The translations under genes were made by a program, and so were the position numbers. Of a stretch of DNA of 13,421 bases, positions 7,573-13,421 are shown piece after piece (positions within the stretch are counted from its first letter, which is position 1; each line of letters begins with the position of its first letter). The notes under the pieces are model-generated. The model saw nothing but the letters and a program-made list of their open reading frames with translations, was not told where the DNA came from and searched no databases. The stretch spans positions 1 to 13,421 of the forward strand of contig CAJOPJ010000002.1 in the NCBI GenBank assembly GCA_905236325.1, written 5' to 3'. The stretch comes from an uncultured Selenomonadaceae bacterium. Its GTDB lineage: Bacteria; Bacillota; Negativicutes; Selenomonadales; Selenomonadaceae.

Positions 7573-8361
7573 TTAAAATAAATTCATACTGCCCGAGCGA
7601 TAACCTTGCAAATCTAAAGTTACATAATCAAAGCCCAGATTTTTTATTTGCGTGGAAATTTTTTCACTGCAGGACAAAATTTTTTTAAAATCTGACTGCA
7701 AAATTTCAATTCTTGCCAAGTTGCCGTGCAGTCGGACGCGAAATTGTTTAAAGCCTTCCGCCAACAAAATCTCCTCAGCCGCGTCAACCATTTGCAATTT
7801 TTCCTCAGTCAAACTTTCGCCATAAACAAATCTTGACGCAAGACAGGCAAAAGAAGGCTTATCAAATGTCGGCAAATTTAAATTTTTGGAAAGAGCGCGA
7901 ATTTCAGATTTAAACAAATTTGCGTCGCGCAGTGGACTTTTTATTTTTAGTTCCTGAATTGCCTGCATACCCGGTCTGTAATCGCCTTCGTCGTCCTTGT
8001 TTGAGCCTTCAACAACCACAGCTAAATTATTTTCCGCCGCGACGCGCAAAATATTTTTAAAAATTTCGTGCTTGCAAAGGTAACAGCGATTTTTTGGATT
8101 GGCAGTGATTTCGCTGAAACTTAAAATATCAATGTCTAAAAAAATTTGCTTGATATTTTCAGTGCGGCAAAAATTTTTAGCTTCAGCAATTTCACGCTCC
8201 GGCACAAATTTTGATTTAACAGTTACAGCAACTGCCGCGTTGCCTAAAACATCGTGTGCAACTTTCAGCAAAAATGTTGAATCAACTCCGCCGCTAAATG
8301 CAACTGCAACACTGCCAAGTTCGCGCAGATTTTTTTCCAGCTGATTTAATTTATTTTGCAA
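7573..8361 (-). CDS. larE: ATP-dependent sacrificial sulfur transferase LarE-like protein
   Basis: LarE belongs to the PP-loop ATPases. It adds sulfur to the pyridinium dicarboxylate precursor of the nickel-pincer cofactor of lactate racemase. The 262-residue product shows the PP-loop SGGVDST (23-29), NRCYLCK (Cys93, Cys96) and PSFACLASRF with Cys173, the position used as sulfur donor or cluster ligand in this family. Having all three Cys suggests the iron-sulfur type of LarE rather than the single-Cys sacrificial type (inference). The start is TTG 8361-8359, with GAGGTG eight bases upstream. No larA, larB or larC is in the window, so the real substrate is unproven. It heads a tight cluster with gatC, budA and gatA, and follows the rny terminator. 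Confidence 0.85.
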   Translation of the reverse strand: MQNKLNQLEKNLRELGSVAVAFSGGVDSTFLLKVAHDVLGNAAVAVTVKSKFVPEREIAEAKNFCRTENIKQIFLDIDILSFSEITANPKNRCYLCKHEIFKNILRVAAENNLAVVVEGSNKDDEGDYRPGMQAIQELKIKSPLRDANLFKSEIRALSKNLNLPTFDKPSFACLASRFVYGESLTEEKLQMVDAAEEILLAEGFKQFRVRLHGNLARIEILQSDFKKILSCSEKISTQIKNLGFDYVTLDLQGYRSGSMNLF

Positions 8362-8378
8362 AATTTTTTCACCTCTAC

Positions 8379-8405
8379 AAAAAAAATTCCCGGCAGATGT
8401 CGGGA
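8379..8405 (-). terminator. Terminator after rny
   Basis: On the minus strand the arms TCCCG and CGGGA (8405-8401 and 8392-8388) flank an eight-base loop and are followed by a T-run (8386-8379). It lies ten bases after the rny stop and only 17 bases before the larE start codon, so its T-run nearly touches the larE ribosome site. Confidence 0.75.
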
Positions 8406-8414
8406 TTAAATTTT

Positions 8415-9965
8415 TTATTTAGCATAATCAACAACGCGCGTTTCGCGAATGACAGTTGCTTTGACTTGCCCGGGATATTCAAGTTCTTTTTCAATGCGCT
8501 TAACAACATCGTGTGCCAAAGTAACTGCGCCCAAGTCGTCAACTTTGTCCGGCTTAACCATAATTCTGATTTCGCGTCCTGCCTGAATTGCGAAACAACG
8601 CTCAACGCCTTCAAAAGATTCAGCAATTTCTTCCAGCATTTTAAGTCGCTTAAGATACATTTCTAAACTTTCACGACGCGCACCCGGTCTTGCAGCAGAA
8701 ACTGCATCAGCCGCCGCAACTAAAACTGCCTCGACTGTTTGAGGTTCAACATCGCCATGATGCGCCGCTATTGCGTTAATGACATTTTTATTTTCACGGT
8801 AGCGTTTAGCTAAATCTGCGCCGATTGTTACATGCGGTCCTTCTACTTCGTGATCAACAGCTTTACCAATGTCATGCAGAAGTCCGGCGCGTTTTGCAAG
8901 TTGAACATCAACGCCAAGTTCGCTAGCCATAATTCCTGCCAAAGTTGCAACTTCGATTGAGTGATTCAGAACATTTTGACCATAGCTTGTGCGATATTTC
9001 AAGCGACCGAGCAATTTGACAAGTTCAGGATGTATACCATGAACGCCGACTTTAAAGGTAGCCTGTTCGCCGGTTTCTTTCATTCTGCTTTCAACTTCGC
9101 GCTGTGCTTTTTCAACCATTTCTTCAATACGCGCAGGATGTATTCTGCCGTCGGTGATAAGTCTTTCAAGTGCAACGCGTGCAACTTCGCGCTTTACAGG
9201 GTCAAAGCCGCTAAGCAAAACTGCCTCCGGTGTGTCGTCGATAATAAGCTCAATGCCAGTCAAAGTTTCAAAAGTTCTGATGTTGCGTCCTTCGCGACCG
9301 ATAATTCTGCCTTTCATGTCGTCACTTGGCAACTGCACAACCGAAACTGTAGTTTCTGCAACGTGATCAGCCGCCGAACGCTGAATTGCAATGCTTAAAA
9401 TATCACGCGCTTTTTTGTCGGCTTCATCTTTAATTTGCGCCTCATATTCCTTAATCCTAATTGCCTTGTCGTGCTTTAATTCTTCCTCGACTTCGTCCAT
9501 TAAGATTGTACGCGCTTCATCTTTAGACAGCGACGCTATGCGCTCAAGTTCTGCATCTTCGCGTTCTTGCATTTCATCAAGCTTTGCCTGTGATTCATTC
9601 AGCTTGACTTCTTTTTTGTTTAGCAGTTGTTCTTTTTTTTCTAAGGAGTCCATCTTCCTGTCAAGATTTTCTTCCTTTTGCACCACGCGTTTTTCTTGTC
9701 TTGCCAATTCACTGCGCCGTTCTTTAGTATCTTTATCTAATTCTTGGCGCAGGCGGTGAATTTCTTCCTTTGCCTCAAGGAGGATTTCTTTTTTTTCTGA
9801 AACGCCTTTTTCGTGCGCTTCTTCAACAATGCGCTTAGCTTTTTCTTCAGCCGAGCCAATTTGTGCTTCGGCAGTGCGTTTGCGCGTTGCGTAGCCGATT
9901 AAGCCGCCGATTACCAACGCAATGACTGCTGACAATACTGTGATAGCAATAACATTCACCCCCAC
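8415..9965 (-). CDS. rny: Ribonuclease Y
   Basis: RNase Y is a membrane-bound endoribonuclease that starts mRNA decay in Firmicutes. At 516 residues it has full family length. Domains in order are an N-terminal membrane helix (about 5-25), a long charged coiled coil (about 30-190), a KH RNA-binding domain with [12 protein letters not shown] (219-230), and an HD domain with His335, His364-Asp365 (LLHDIGKA) and Asp420. The tail is the conserved C-terminal domain. The most 5' in-frame start is GTG 9965-9963; a second GTG at 9959-9957 is also possible, and neither has a strong ribosome site. A terminator follows the stop. Upstream lies a promoter about 180 bases away, giving a long leader. Confidence 0.97.
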   Translation of the reverse strand: MGVNVIAITVLSAVIALVIGGLIGYATRKRTAEAQIGSAEEKAKRIVEEAHEKGVSEKKEILLEAKEEIHRLRQELDKDTKERRSELARQEKRVVQKEENLDRKMDSLEKKEQLLNKKEVKLNESQAKLDEMQEREDAELERIASLSKDEARTILMDEVEEELKHDKAIRIKEYEAQIKDEADKKARDILSIAIQRSAADHVAETTVSVVQLPSDDMKGRIIGREGRNIRTFETLTGIELIIDDTPEAVLLSGFDPVKREVARVALERLITDGRIHPARIEEMVEKAQREVESRMKETGEQATFKVGVHGIHPELVKLLGRLKYRTSYGQNVLNHSIEVATLAGIMASELGVDVQLAKRAGLLHDIGKAVDHEVEGPHVTIGADLAKRYRENKNVINAIAAHHGDVEPQTVEAVLVAAADAVSAARPGARRESLEMYLKRLKMLEEIAESFEGVERCFAIQAGREIRIMVKPDKVDDLGAVTLAHDVVKRIEKELEYPGQVKATVIRETRVVDYAK

Positions 9966-10142
9966 TTTCTACGCAGTACAAAATTTCAGCGCAAAAAAAT
10001 CAGCCTATTCAGTTCAATAAAAATTTATCGTCCAAAATGTTTAGCAAAATTATTTTTTACTTGCAGATTTCTCCGCGTTAAATTTTATACTGAAAAAATT
10101 TTTTATACAAACAATTTTCATAAAAGCTAAAAGCTTAAAGTT
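9966..10142 (-). other. AT-rich rny leader, no gene seen
   Basis: Between the inferred rny transcription start (near 10136) and its start codon lie about 170 bases with no convincing gene or known riboswitch motif. It holds a perfect A6T6 palindrome around 10093-10104 and a minus-strand TATAAA (10089-10084) that could be a second promoter with a poor -35. I see nothing else I can support. Confidence 0.4.
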
Positions 10143-10171
10143 ATTTTATATATTGTCAGTCGATATGTCAA
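10143..10171 (-). promoter_or_regulatory. Promoter of rny
   Basis: On the minus strand a perfect TTGACA (10171-10166) is 17 bases from TAAAAT (10148-10143). It points at rny with a leader of about 170 bases. Its -35 box is only 16 bases from the -35 box of the rightward RNA promoter, so the two are back to back. Confidence 0.65.
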
Positions 10172-10187
10172 TTTGAAAATTTTTTTC

Positions 10188-10216
10188 TTGTCAAAATAAA
10201 AAAGCTGTGATAATAT
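10188..10216 (+). promoter_or_regulatory. Promoter of the small RNA
   Basis: TTGTCA (10188-10193) and TAATAT (10211-10216) have a 17-base spacer, a near-consensus sigma-A promoter. The RNA should begin at about 10222-10224. TGTCA pentamers recur at 10154, 10166 and 10189, which may be chance or a binding site pattern. Confidence 0.7.
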
Positions 10217-10221
10217 ATTTT

Positions 10222-10324
10222 GCGTGAGGGAGAATGGCTTGTCTTTTGGCGAGGACAGGTTTTGGAAGATGATATGGCGGAATAAAAAGTCGGGAACGTT
10301 CGGTAGTTCCCGATTTTTTATTTT
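10222..10324 (+). ncRNA. Putative independent small RNA, about 100 nt, family unknown
   Basis: A near-consensus promoter and a strong terminator bracket a stretch of about 100 bases without a convincing gene. The 5' half can form a hairpin: CTTGTC (10239-10244) pairs with GACAGG (10254-10259) across a loop TTTTGGCGA. The middle (10260-10283) is purine-rich and unpaired, with GGA motifs at 10229, 10253, 10264 and 10279, and a fifth in the terminator arm at 10293. I looked for 4.5S/SRP RNA, ZTP, THF, fluoride, T-box and preQ1 hallmarks and saw none. The next gene has its own promoter, so this looks like a separate RNA rather than only a leader. Attenuation of the purine operon by read-through remains possible. 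Confidence 0.6.
10284..10324 (+). terminator. Terminator of the small RNA
   Basis: The arms TCGGGAAC (10290-10297) and GTTCCCGA (10306-10313) form a perfect 8-pair stem with loop GTTCGGTA, followed by T6-A-T4. The A-run before the stem can lengthen the helix with the T-run. Confidence 0.9.
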
Positions 10325-10339
10325 GTAAAAAATTTTTAT

Positions 10340-10367
10340 TTGATAGTTGAAAAATATCAGTTATAAT
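10340..10367 (+). promoter_or_regulatory. Promoter of the purH-ispA-yitT operon
   Basis: TTGATA (10340-10345) and a perfect TATAAT (10362-10367) are 16 bases apart, just downstream of the small-RNA terminator. The start would be near 10374, leaving a short leader of about 24 bases with a strong GGGAGGAG ribosome site (10384-10391). Confidence 0.7.
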
Positions 10368-10397
10368 AAATTAAAAAAATTTTGGGAGGAGATTTTT

Positions 10398-11567
10398 ATG
10401 CGTGAACTTGAATTGAAGTATGGTTGCAATCCAAATCAAAAACCTGCTAAAGTTTTTTCTGAAGGCGAATTGCCTTTTGAAGTTTTGAATGGCAAGCCCG
10501 GCTACATAAATTTGTTGGACGCGTTGAATGGCTGGCAACTTGTGCGTGAATTGCGCGAGGCGACAAATTTACCTGCGGCGGCAAGTTTTAAGCATGTCAG
10601 TCCTGCAGGTACCGCAGTTGGAATTGAACTTGATGAGATTTTGAAAAAAATTTATTTTGTCGAAGGCAAAGAAATTTCTGCGCAGGCGGCGGCTTATATT
10701 CGTGCGCGTGGAGCAGACAGAATGAGTTCTTATGGCGACTTTGCAATTTTGTCTGATGAATGTGACGAAGCGACTGCAAATTATCTTAAAACAGAAGTCA
10801 GCGACGGAATTATTGCGCCGAGTTATTCTGATAAAGCGTTGGAAATTTTAAAATCAAAACGCAAAGGCAGTTATCTGATTTTGAAAATGAACGCTGATTA
10901 TAAACCTGCCGAACTTGAACGCAAACAGGTTTTCGGCGTGACTTTTGAACAACTGCGCAATGATATAAAAATTTCTGCCGACTGCCTAAAAGACATTCCG
11001 ACGCAAAATAAAAATTTCCCAGACAGCGCAAAATTAGATTTATTGATTGCGCTGATAACTTTAAAGTACACGCAATCAAATTCAGTTTGCTACGCAAAAG
11101 GCGGACAGGCTATCGGTATTGGCGCAGGTCAGCAAAGTCGCGTTCATTGCACCAGATTGGCAGGAAATAAAGCTGATTTTTGGTTCCTGCGTCAAAGTCC
11201 TCAAGTTTTAAATCTGCCTTTCAAGCCTGAAATTAAAAGACCTGACCGCGACAACGCAATTGATGTTTATATTGGCAATGAAAGTGAAGATTTACTTGAA
11301 ACCGACGCGTGGAAAAATATTTTCACTACAAAGCCTGAAAAATTTTCTGACGCTGACAAAAAAATTTGGCTGAAAAATTTGAAAGGCGTTTCATTGGCAT
11401 CTGATGCATTTTTTCCATTCGGCGACAATATCGAGCGCGCGCATAAATCCGGCGTGGAATTTATTGCGCAAAGTGGCGGTTCAATTCGTGACGACAATGT
11501 TATTGAAACTTGCGATAAATATAATATTGCGATGGCGATGACTCACATTAGACTTTTCCACCATTGA
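10398..11567 (+). CDS. Stand-alone AICAR formyltransferase (PurH C-terminal domain only)
   Basis: This enzyme transfers a formyl group from 10-formyl-THF to AICAR, the second-last step of IMP synthesis. The start chosen is ATG 10398, seven bases after the strong ribosome site, giving 389 residues. The catalytic Lys65-His66 lie in SFKHVSPAG, matching KHxNPCG of bifunctional PurH. The motif from Lys223 to Arg248 (KYTQSNSVCYAKGG and IGIGAGQQSR) is the transformylase signature, and SDAFFPFGDNIERA (335-348) and the C-terminal RLFHH also fit. The N-terminal IMP cyclohydrolase domain is absent, so the last step must be done by another protein, as in other anaerobes with this split form. It leads an operon with ispA. 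Confidence 0.92.
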   Translation: MRELELKYGCNPNQKPAKVFSEGELPFEVLNGKPGYINLLDALNGWQLVRELREATNLPAAASFKHVSPAGTAVGIELDEILKKIYFVEGKEISAQAAAYIRARGADRMSSYGDFAILSDECDEATANYLKTEVSDGIIAPSYSDKALEILKSKRKGSYLILKMNADYKPAELERKQVFGVTFEQLRNDIKISADCLKDIPTQNKNFPDSAKLDLLIALITLKYTQSNSVCYAKGGQAIGIGAGQQSRVHCTRLAGNKADFWFLRQSPQVLNLPFKPEIKRPDRDNAIDVYIGNESEDLLETDAWKNIFTTKPEKFSDADKKIWLKNLKGVSLASDAFFPFGDNIERAHKSGVEFIAQSGGSIRDDNVIETCDKYNIAMAMTHIRLFHH

Positions 11568-11580
11568 GGAGATTTTTTAA

Positions 11581-12474
11581 ATGTTCAAATATAAAAATTT
11601 ACTTGAAGAACGCGCAAAGTTGGTCGAAGAAAATTTAATTCGCGAGCTGAAATTAACGCCGATTTTGGACGACAAATTAGCTGAGGCTATGGAGTACAGC
11701 TTAATGGCCGGTGGAAAAAGATTGCGCCCGATATTGTTCATGGCGGCGGCTGACTCAATAAATTCGCACGGCATAAAAGGCGAAAATTTTTTACCTGTAG
11801 CAAGTGCGTTGGAAATGATTCACACCTATTCACTAATCCATGACGACTTGCCGGCAATGGATAATGATGATTATCGCCGCGGCAAATTGACTAACCACAA
11901 AGTCTTTGGCGAGGCAATGGCAATTTTGGCTGGCGACGCGCTTTTGACTTTGGCATTTGAAGTTATCGCGCGGCAGAAAAATGTTAAATATCCTGTACTG
12001 CTTGAAGTGGCTATGGAAATTGCAAAATCAGCCGGCGCGTCCGGAATGGTTGGCGGACAAGCTATCGACCTTGAATCAGAAGGTAAGCAAATTGACCTTG
12101 AAACGCTAAAAAAATTACAACTTGGCAAAACCGGAGCACTGTTTCGCGCTGCAATTCGTTCAGGCGCATTATTAGCCGGCGCAAATTCAAAACAACTTAA
12201 CGCGCTGACAATTTATGCAGACAATTTCGGCTTGGCTTTTCAAATCACAGATGACATTTTGGACGTTCAAGGCGAACAGGAAGTTTTAGGCAAGCCAATC
12301 GGCAGCGACGAACGCAATTTAAAATCAACTTATGTAACGCTGACTTCGCTTGATGACGCAAAAAAAATCGCGCAAACTGCAATTAAAAATGCGTTGAATG
12401 CGCTTAATGACTTCGGCGACGAAGCCGACTTCCTGCGCGAAATAGTTAAATATTTAATCGAACGCAAAAAATAA
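11581..12474 (+). CDS. ispA: Farnesyl diphosphate synthase (polyprenyl synthetase family)
   Basis: This enzyme condenses IPP with allylic diphosphates to give farnesyl (possibly geranylgeranyl) diphosphate for undecaprenyl carrier and quinone side chains. The 297-residue product has GGKRLRP (44-50), the first Asp-rich motif DDLPAMDND (88-96), Lys183-Thr184 in LGKTGALF, and the second Asp-rich motif DDILD (224-228). The two-residue Pro-Ala insert in the first motif and the aromatic Tyr83 five residues before it are typical of bacterial short-chain (C15) enzymes. The ATG follows a GAGGAG site that overlaps the end of the purine gene, with a 13-base gap, so the two are co-transcribed. Confidence 0.94.
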   Translation: MFKYKNLLEERAKLVEENLIRELKLTPILDDKLAEAMEYSLMAGGKRLRPILFMAAADSINSHGIKGENFLPVASALEMIHTYSLIHDDLPAMDNDDYRRGKLTNHKVFGEAMAILAGDALLTLAFEVIARQKNVKYPVLLEVAMEIAKSAGASGMVGGQAIDLESEGKQIDLETLKKLQLGKTGALFRAAIRSGALLAGANSKQLNALTIYADNFGLAFQITDDILDVQGEQEVLGKPIGSDERNLKSTYVTLTSLDDAKKIAQTAIKNALNALNDFGDEADFLREIVKYLIERKK

Positions 12475-12485
12475 ATTGATTAGAT

Positions 12486-13346
12486 ATGTTAGAAGATGAA
12501 ATGATGATAACTAAAAAAATAATTCTGCAATGGATTCAGCTTTTTATTGGCGCAATTATTGCCTCAATCGGCTTGGAGCTTTTTTTGATACCAAACAATG
12601 TTATTGACGGCGGCGTTGTTGGTTTGTCGATTATGGGGCATTTTATGTTCGACAAACTACCGTTCGGCGTATTTTTGGTAGTTTTAAATTTGCCATTTCT
12701 GTACATTGGTTATAAGCATATCGGCAAAAATTTTGCGCTGTCAACAATCATTGCGGTAATTATGCTCAGTTTTTGCAGTGAAGTCGCTGCTGAATTTCCT
12801 AAAGTCACTGACGATCCATTTCTTGCCGCAATTTTCGGCGGAATTATCGATGGGGTTGGCGTTGGTATCATTATGCGTGCAGGTGGTTCACTTGACGGCA
12901 CAGAAATTGTAGCGATAATTGCAGATAAACATTCGCCGTTCTCAGTCGGTGAAATTGTTATGTTTATCAATCTGTTTATCCTGAGTGGTGCCGGGCTTTT
13001 GTTCGGCTGGGATAAAGCTATGTATTCACTGGTTGCGTATTTTGTTATCGCAAAGATGATTGACATTGTTACAAAAGGTCTTGATGAAACTTACGCAATT
13101 ATGATTGTCAGCAACAATCCGCGCGAACTGACTAAAGTTTTAAATACTGTAATTCGTGGCGTAACTTTACTTCACGGCGAAGGCGGCTACACCGGCGACA
13201 ACAAAGAAATTGTTTATTGCGTTGTAAACCGGCTTGAAGTCACAAAAATTAAAGATATTGTGCTTTCAATGGACGAACATGCTTTTGTAACTATAAATTC
13301 TGTTCACGACATTGTCGGCGGCAGATTTAAAAATAAAAGTCACTAA
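12486..13346 (+). CDS. YitT family membrane protein (DUF161/DUF2179)
   Basis: The family is widespread in Firmicutes and its function is not settled. The 286-residue product shows about five to six membrane helices (about 13-35, 58-77, 84-102, 112-131, 155-172, 178-195) and a soluble C-terminal DUF2179 domain (about 200-280) with TLLHGEGGYTGDNKEIVYCVV and a late HAFVTINSVHDIVGGRF. The GGSLDGTEIVA segment (133-143) is also typical. The start is uncertain: ATG 12486 has no ribosome site, while ATG 12501 or 12504 has a weak AGAAG just upstream. It lies 11 bases after ispA and is the last gene before a strong terminator. Confidence 0.9.
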   Translation: MLEDEMMITKKIILQWIQLFIGAIIASIGLELFLIPNNVIDGGVVGLSIMGHFMFDKLPFGVFLVVLNLPFLYIGYKHIGKNFALSTIIAVIMLSFCSEVAAEFPKVTDDPFLAAIFGGIIDGVGVGIIMRAGGSLDGTEIVAIIADKHSPFSVGEIVMFINLFILSGAGLLFGWDKAMYSLVAYFVIAKMIDIVTKGLDETYAIMIVSNNPRELTKVLNTVIRGVTLLHGEGGYTGDNKEIVYCVVNRLEVTKIKDIVLSMDEHAFVTINSVHDIVGGRFKNKSH

Positions 13347-13361
13347 AAATAAAAAAATTCA

Positions 13362-13386
13362 CTCCGCAGTGGCGGAGATTTTTTTT
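13362..13386 (+). terminator. Terminator of the purH-ispA-yitT operon
   Basis: CTCCGC (13362-13367) and GCGGAG (13372-13377) form a perfect 6-pair stem with a four-base loop, followed by A and eight T residues. It lies 15 bases after the last stop codon. Confidence 0.9.
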
Positions 13387-13397
13387 GCAAAAAATAC

Positions 13398-13421
13398 TTG
13401 ACAAAAATCATCGGGGGGGGG
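13398..13421 (+). promoter_or_regulatory. Perfect -35 box followed by a poly-G run at the window end
   Basis: TTGACA lies at 13398-13403, and the last nine bases (13413-13421) are all G. If it is a promoter, the G-run would occupy the spacer and the -10 box would fall outside the window. The run could equally be a sequencing or assembly artefact at a contig end. Confidence 0.35.

Noticed and set aside
8961..9398. Long plus-strand open frames opposite rny
   Set aside because: They are antisense shadows of the well-supported RNase Y gene, with no ribosome site and no recognisable domain.
10048..10119. Minus-strand 23-codon ATG frame in the rny leader
   Set aside because: It has no ribosome site and an AT-driven composition, so it is probably chance.
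10234..10272. Twelve-codon ATG frame inside the small RNA as a leader peptide
   Set aside because: The purine-rich GAGGGAGA touches the ATG directly, too close for normal initiation, and the peptide has no run of regulatory codons.
10222..10324. Purine-related riboswitch (ZTP, THF, PRPP) in front of the purine gene
   Set aside because: None of the conserved core sequences I know for these classes is present, and the purine gene has its own promoter downstream of the terminator.
10224..10328. GTG-started open frame of 34 codons across the small RNA and its terminator
   Set aside because: It would begin almost at the transcription start with no ribosome site and runs through the terminator stem, so coding is unlikely.
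10347..10397. Extended TTG start for the AICAR formyltransferase adding 17 residues
   Set aside because: The extra segment overlaps the -10 box, lacks a ribosome site and is not like the family; ATG 10398 has a strong site.
1..13421. CRISPR arrays, tRNA or rRNA genes, insertion sequences, prophage or defence genes
   Set aside because: No regularly spaced repeats, RNA gene hallmarks, transposase motifs or terminal inverted repeats were seen on either strand.

Overview
The window looks like AT-rich DNA from a diderm Firmicute, most likely a member of the Negativicutes. It combines outer-membrane parts (a TolC-type channel, a beta-barrel protein with a terminal Phe, periplasmic adaptor, many Sec signal peptides) with typical low-GC Gram-positive genes (RNase Y, GatCA amidotransferase, a stand-alone AICAR transformylase, a YitT/DUF2179 protein). 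This placement rests on gene content and base composition only. Most genes have strong GGAGG-type ribosome binding sites.

Left part (1-4960). A MacB/LolD-type ABC ATPase reads leftwards out of the window. Divergent from it, a consensus promoter drives a tight rightward envelope operon: tatA, a tolC-like gene, a macA-like adaptor, an exported protein with a possible CsgG-like layout, and an outer-membrane barrel. The tolC gene starts 122 bases inside tatA in another frame. Genes three to five are spaced or overlapped as one transcript. A hairpin with T-runs on both sides ends this operon and the facing gatA operon.

Middle part (5008-9965, all minus strand, read right to left): rny (RNase Y), its terminator, then larE (sulfur transferase), gatC, an exported acetolactate decarboxylase (budA/alsD), and gatA. 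The decarboxylase lies between the two amidotransferase subunits with only a few bases on each side. gatB and the other lar genes are not in the window.

Control region (9966-10397). This 432-base stretch has no convincing protein gene. It holds back-to-back promoters: one leftward for rny, with a leader of about 170 bases, and one rightward for an independent RNA of about 100 nt ending in a strong terminator. I cannot assign this RNA to a family. A third promoter then serves the purine gene.

Right part (10398-13346): an operon of a stand-alone AICAR formyltransferase (purH C-terminal domain only), ispA (farnesyl diphosphate synthase) and a YitT-family membrane protein, closed by a clear terminator. 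The last 35 bases hold a perfect -35 box followed by nine G residues at the very end. This is either a contig-end artefact or the start of a poly-G tract in a promoter spacer.

The items most worth a second look are the unassigned small RNA, the tatA/tolC overprint, the gatC-budA-gatA order, and the five-gene envelope operon with its two uncharacterised exported proteins.
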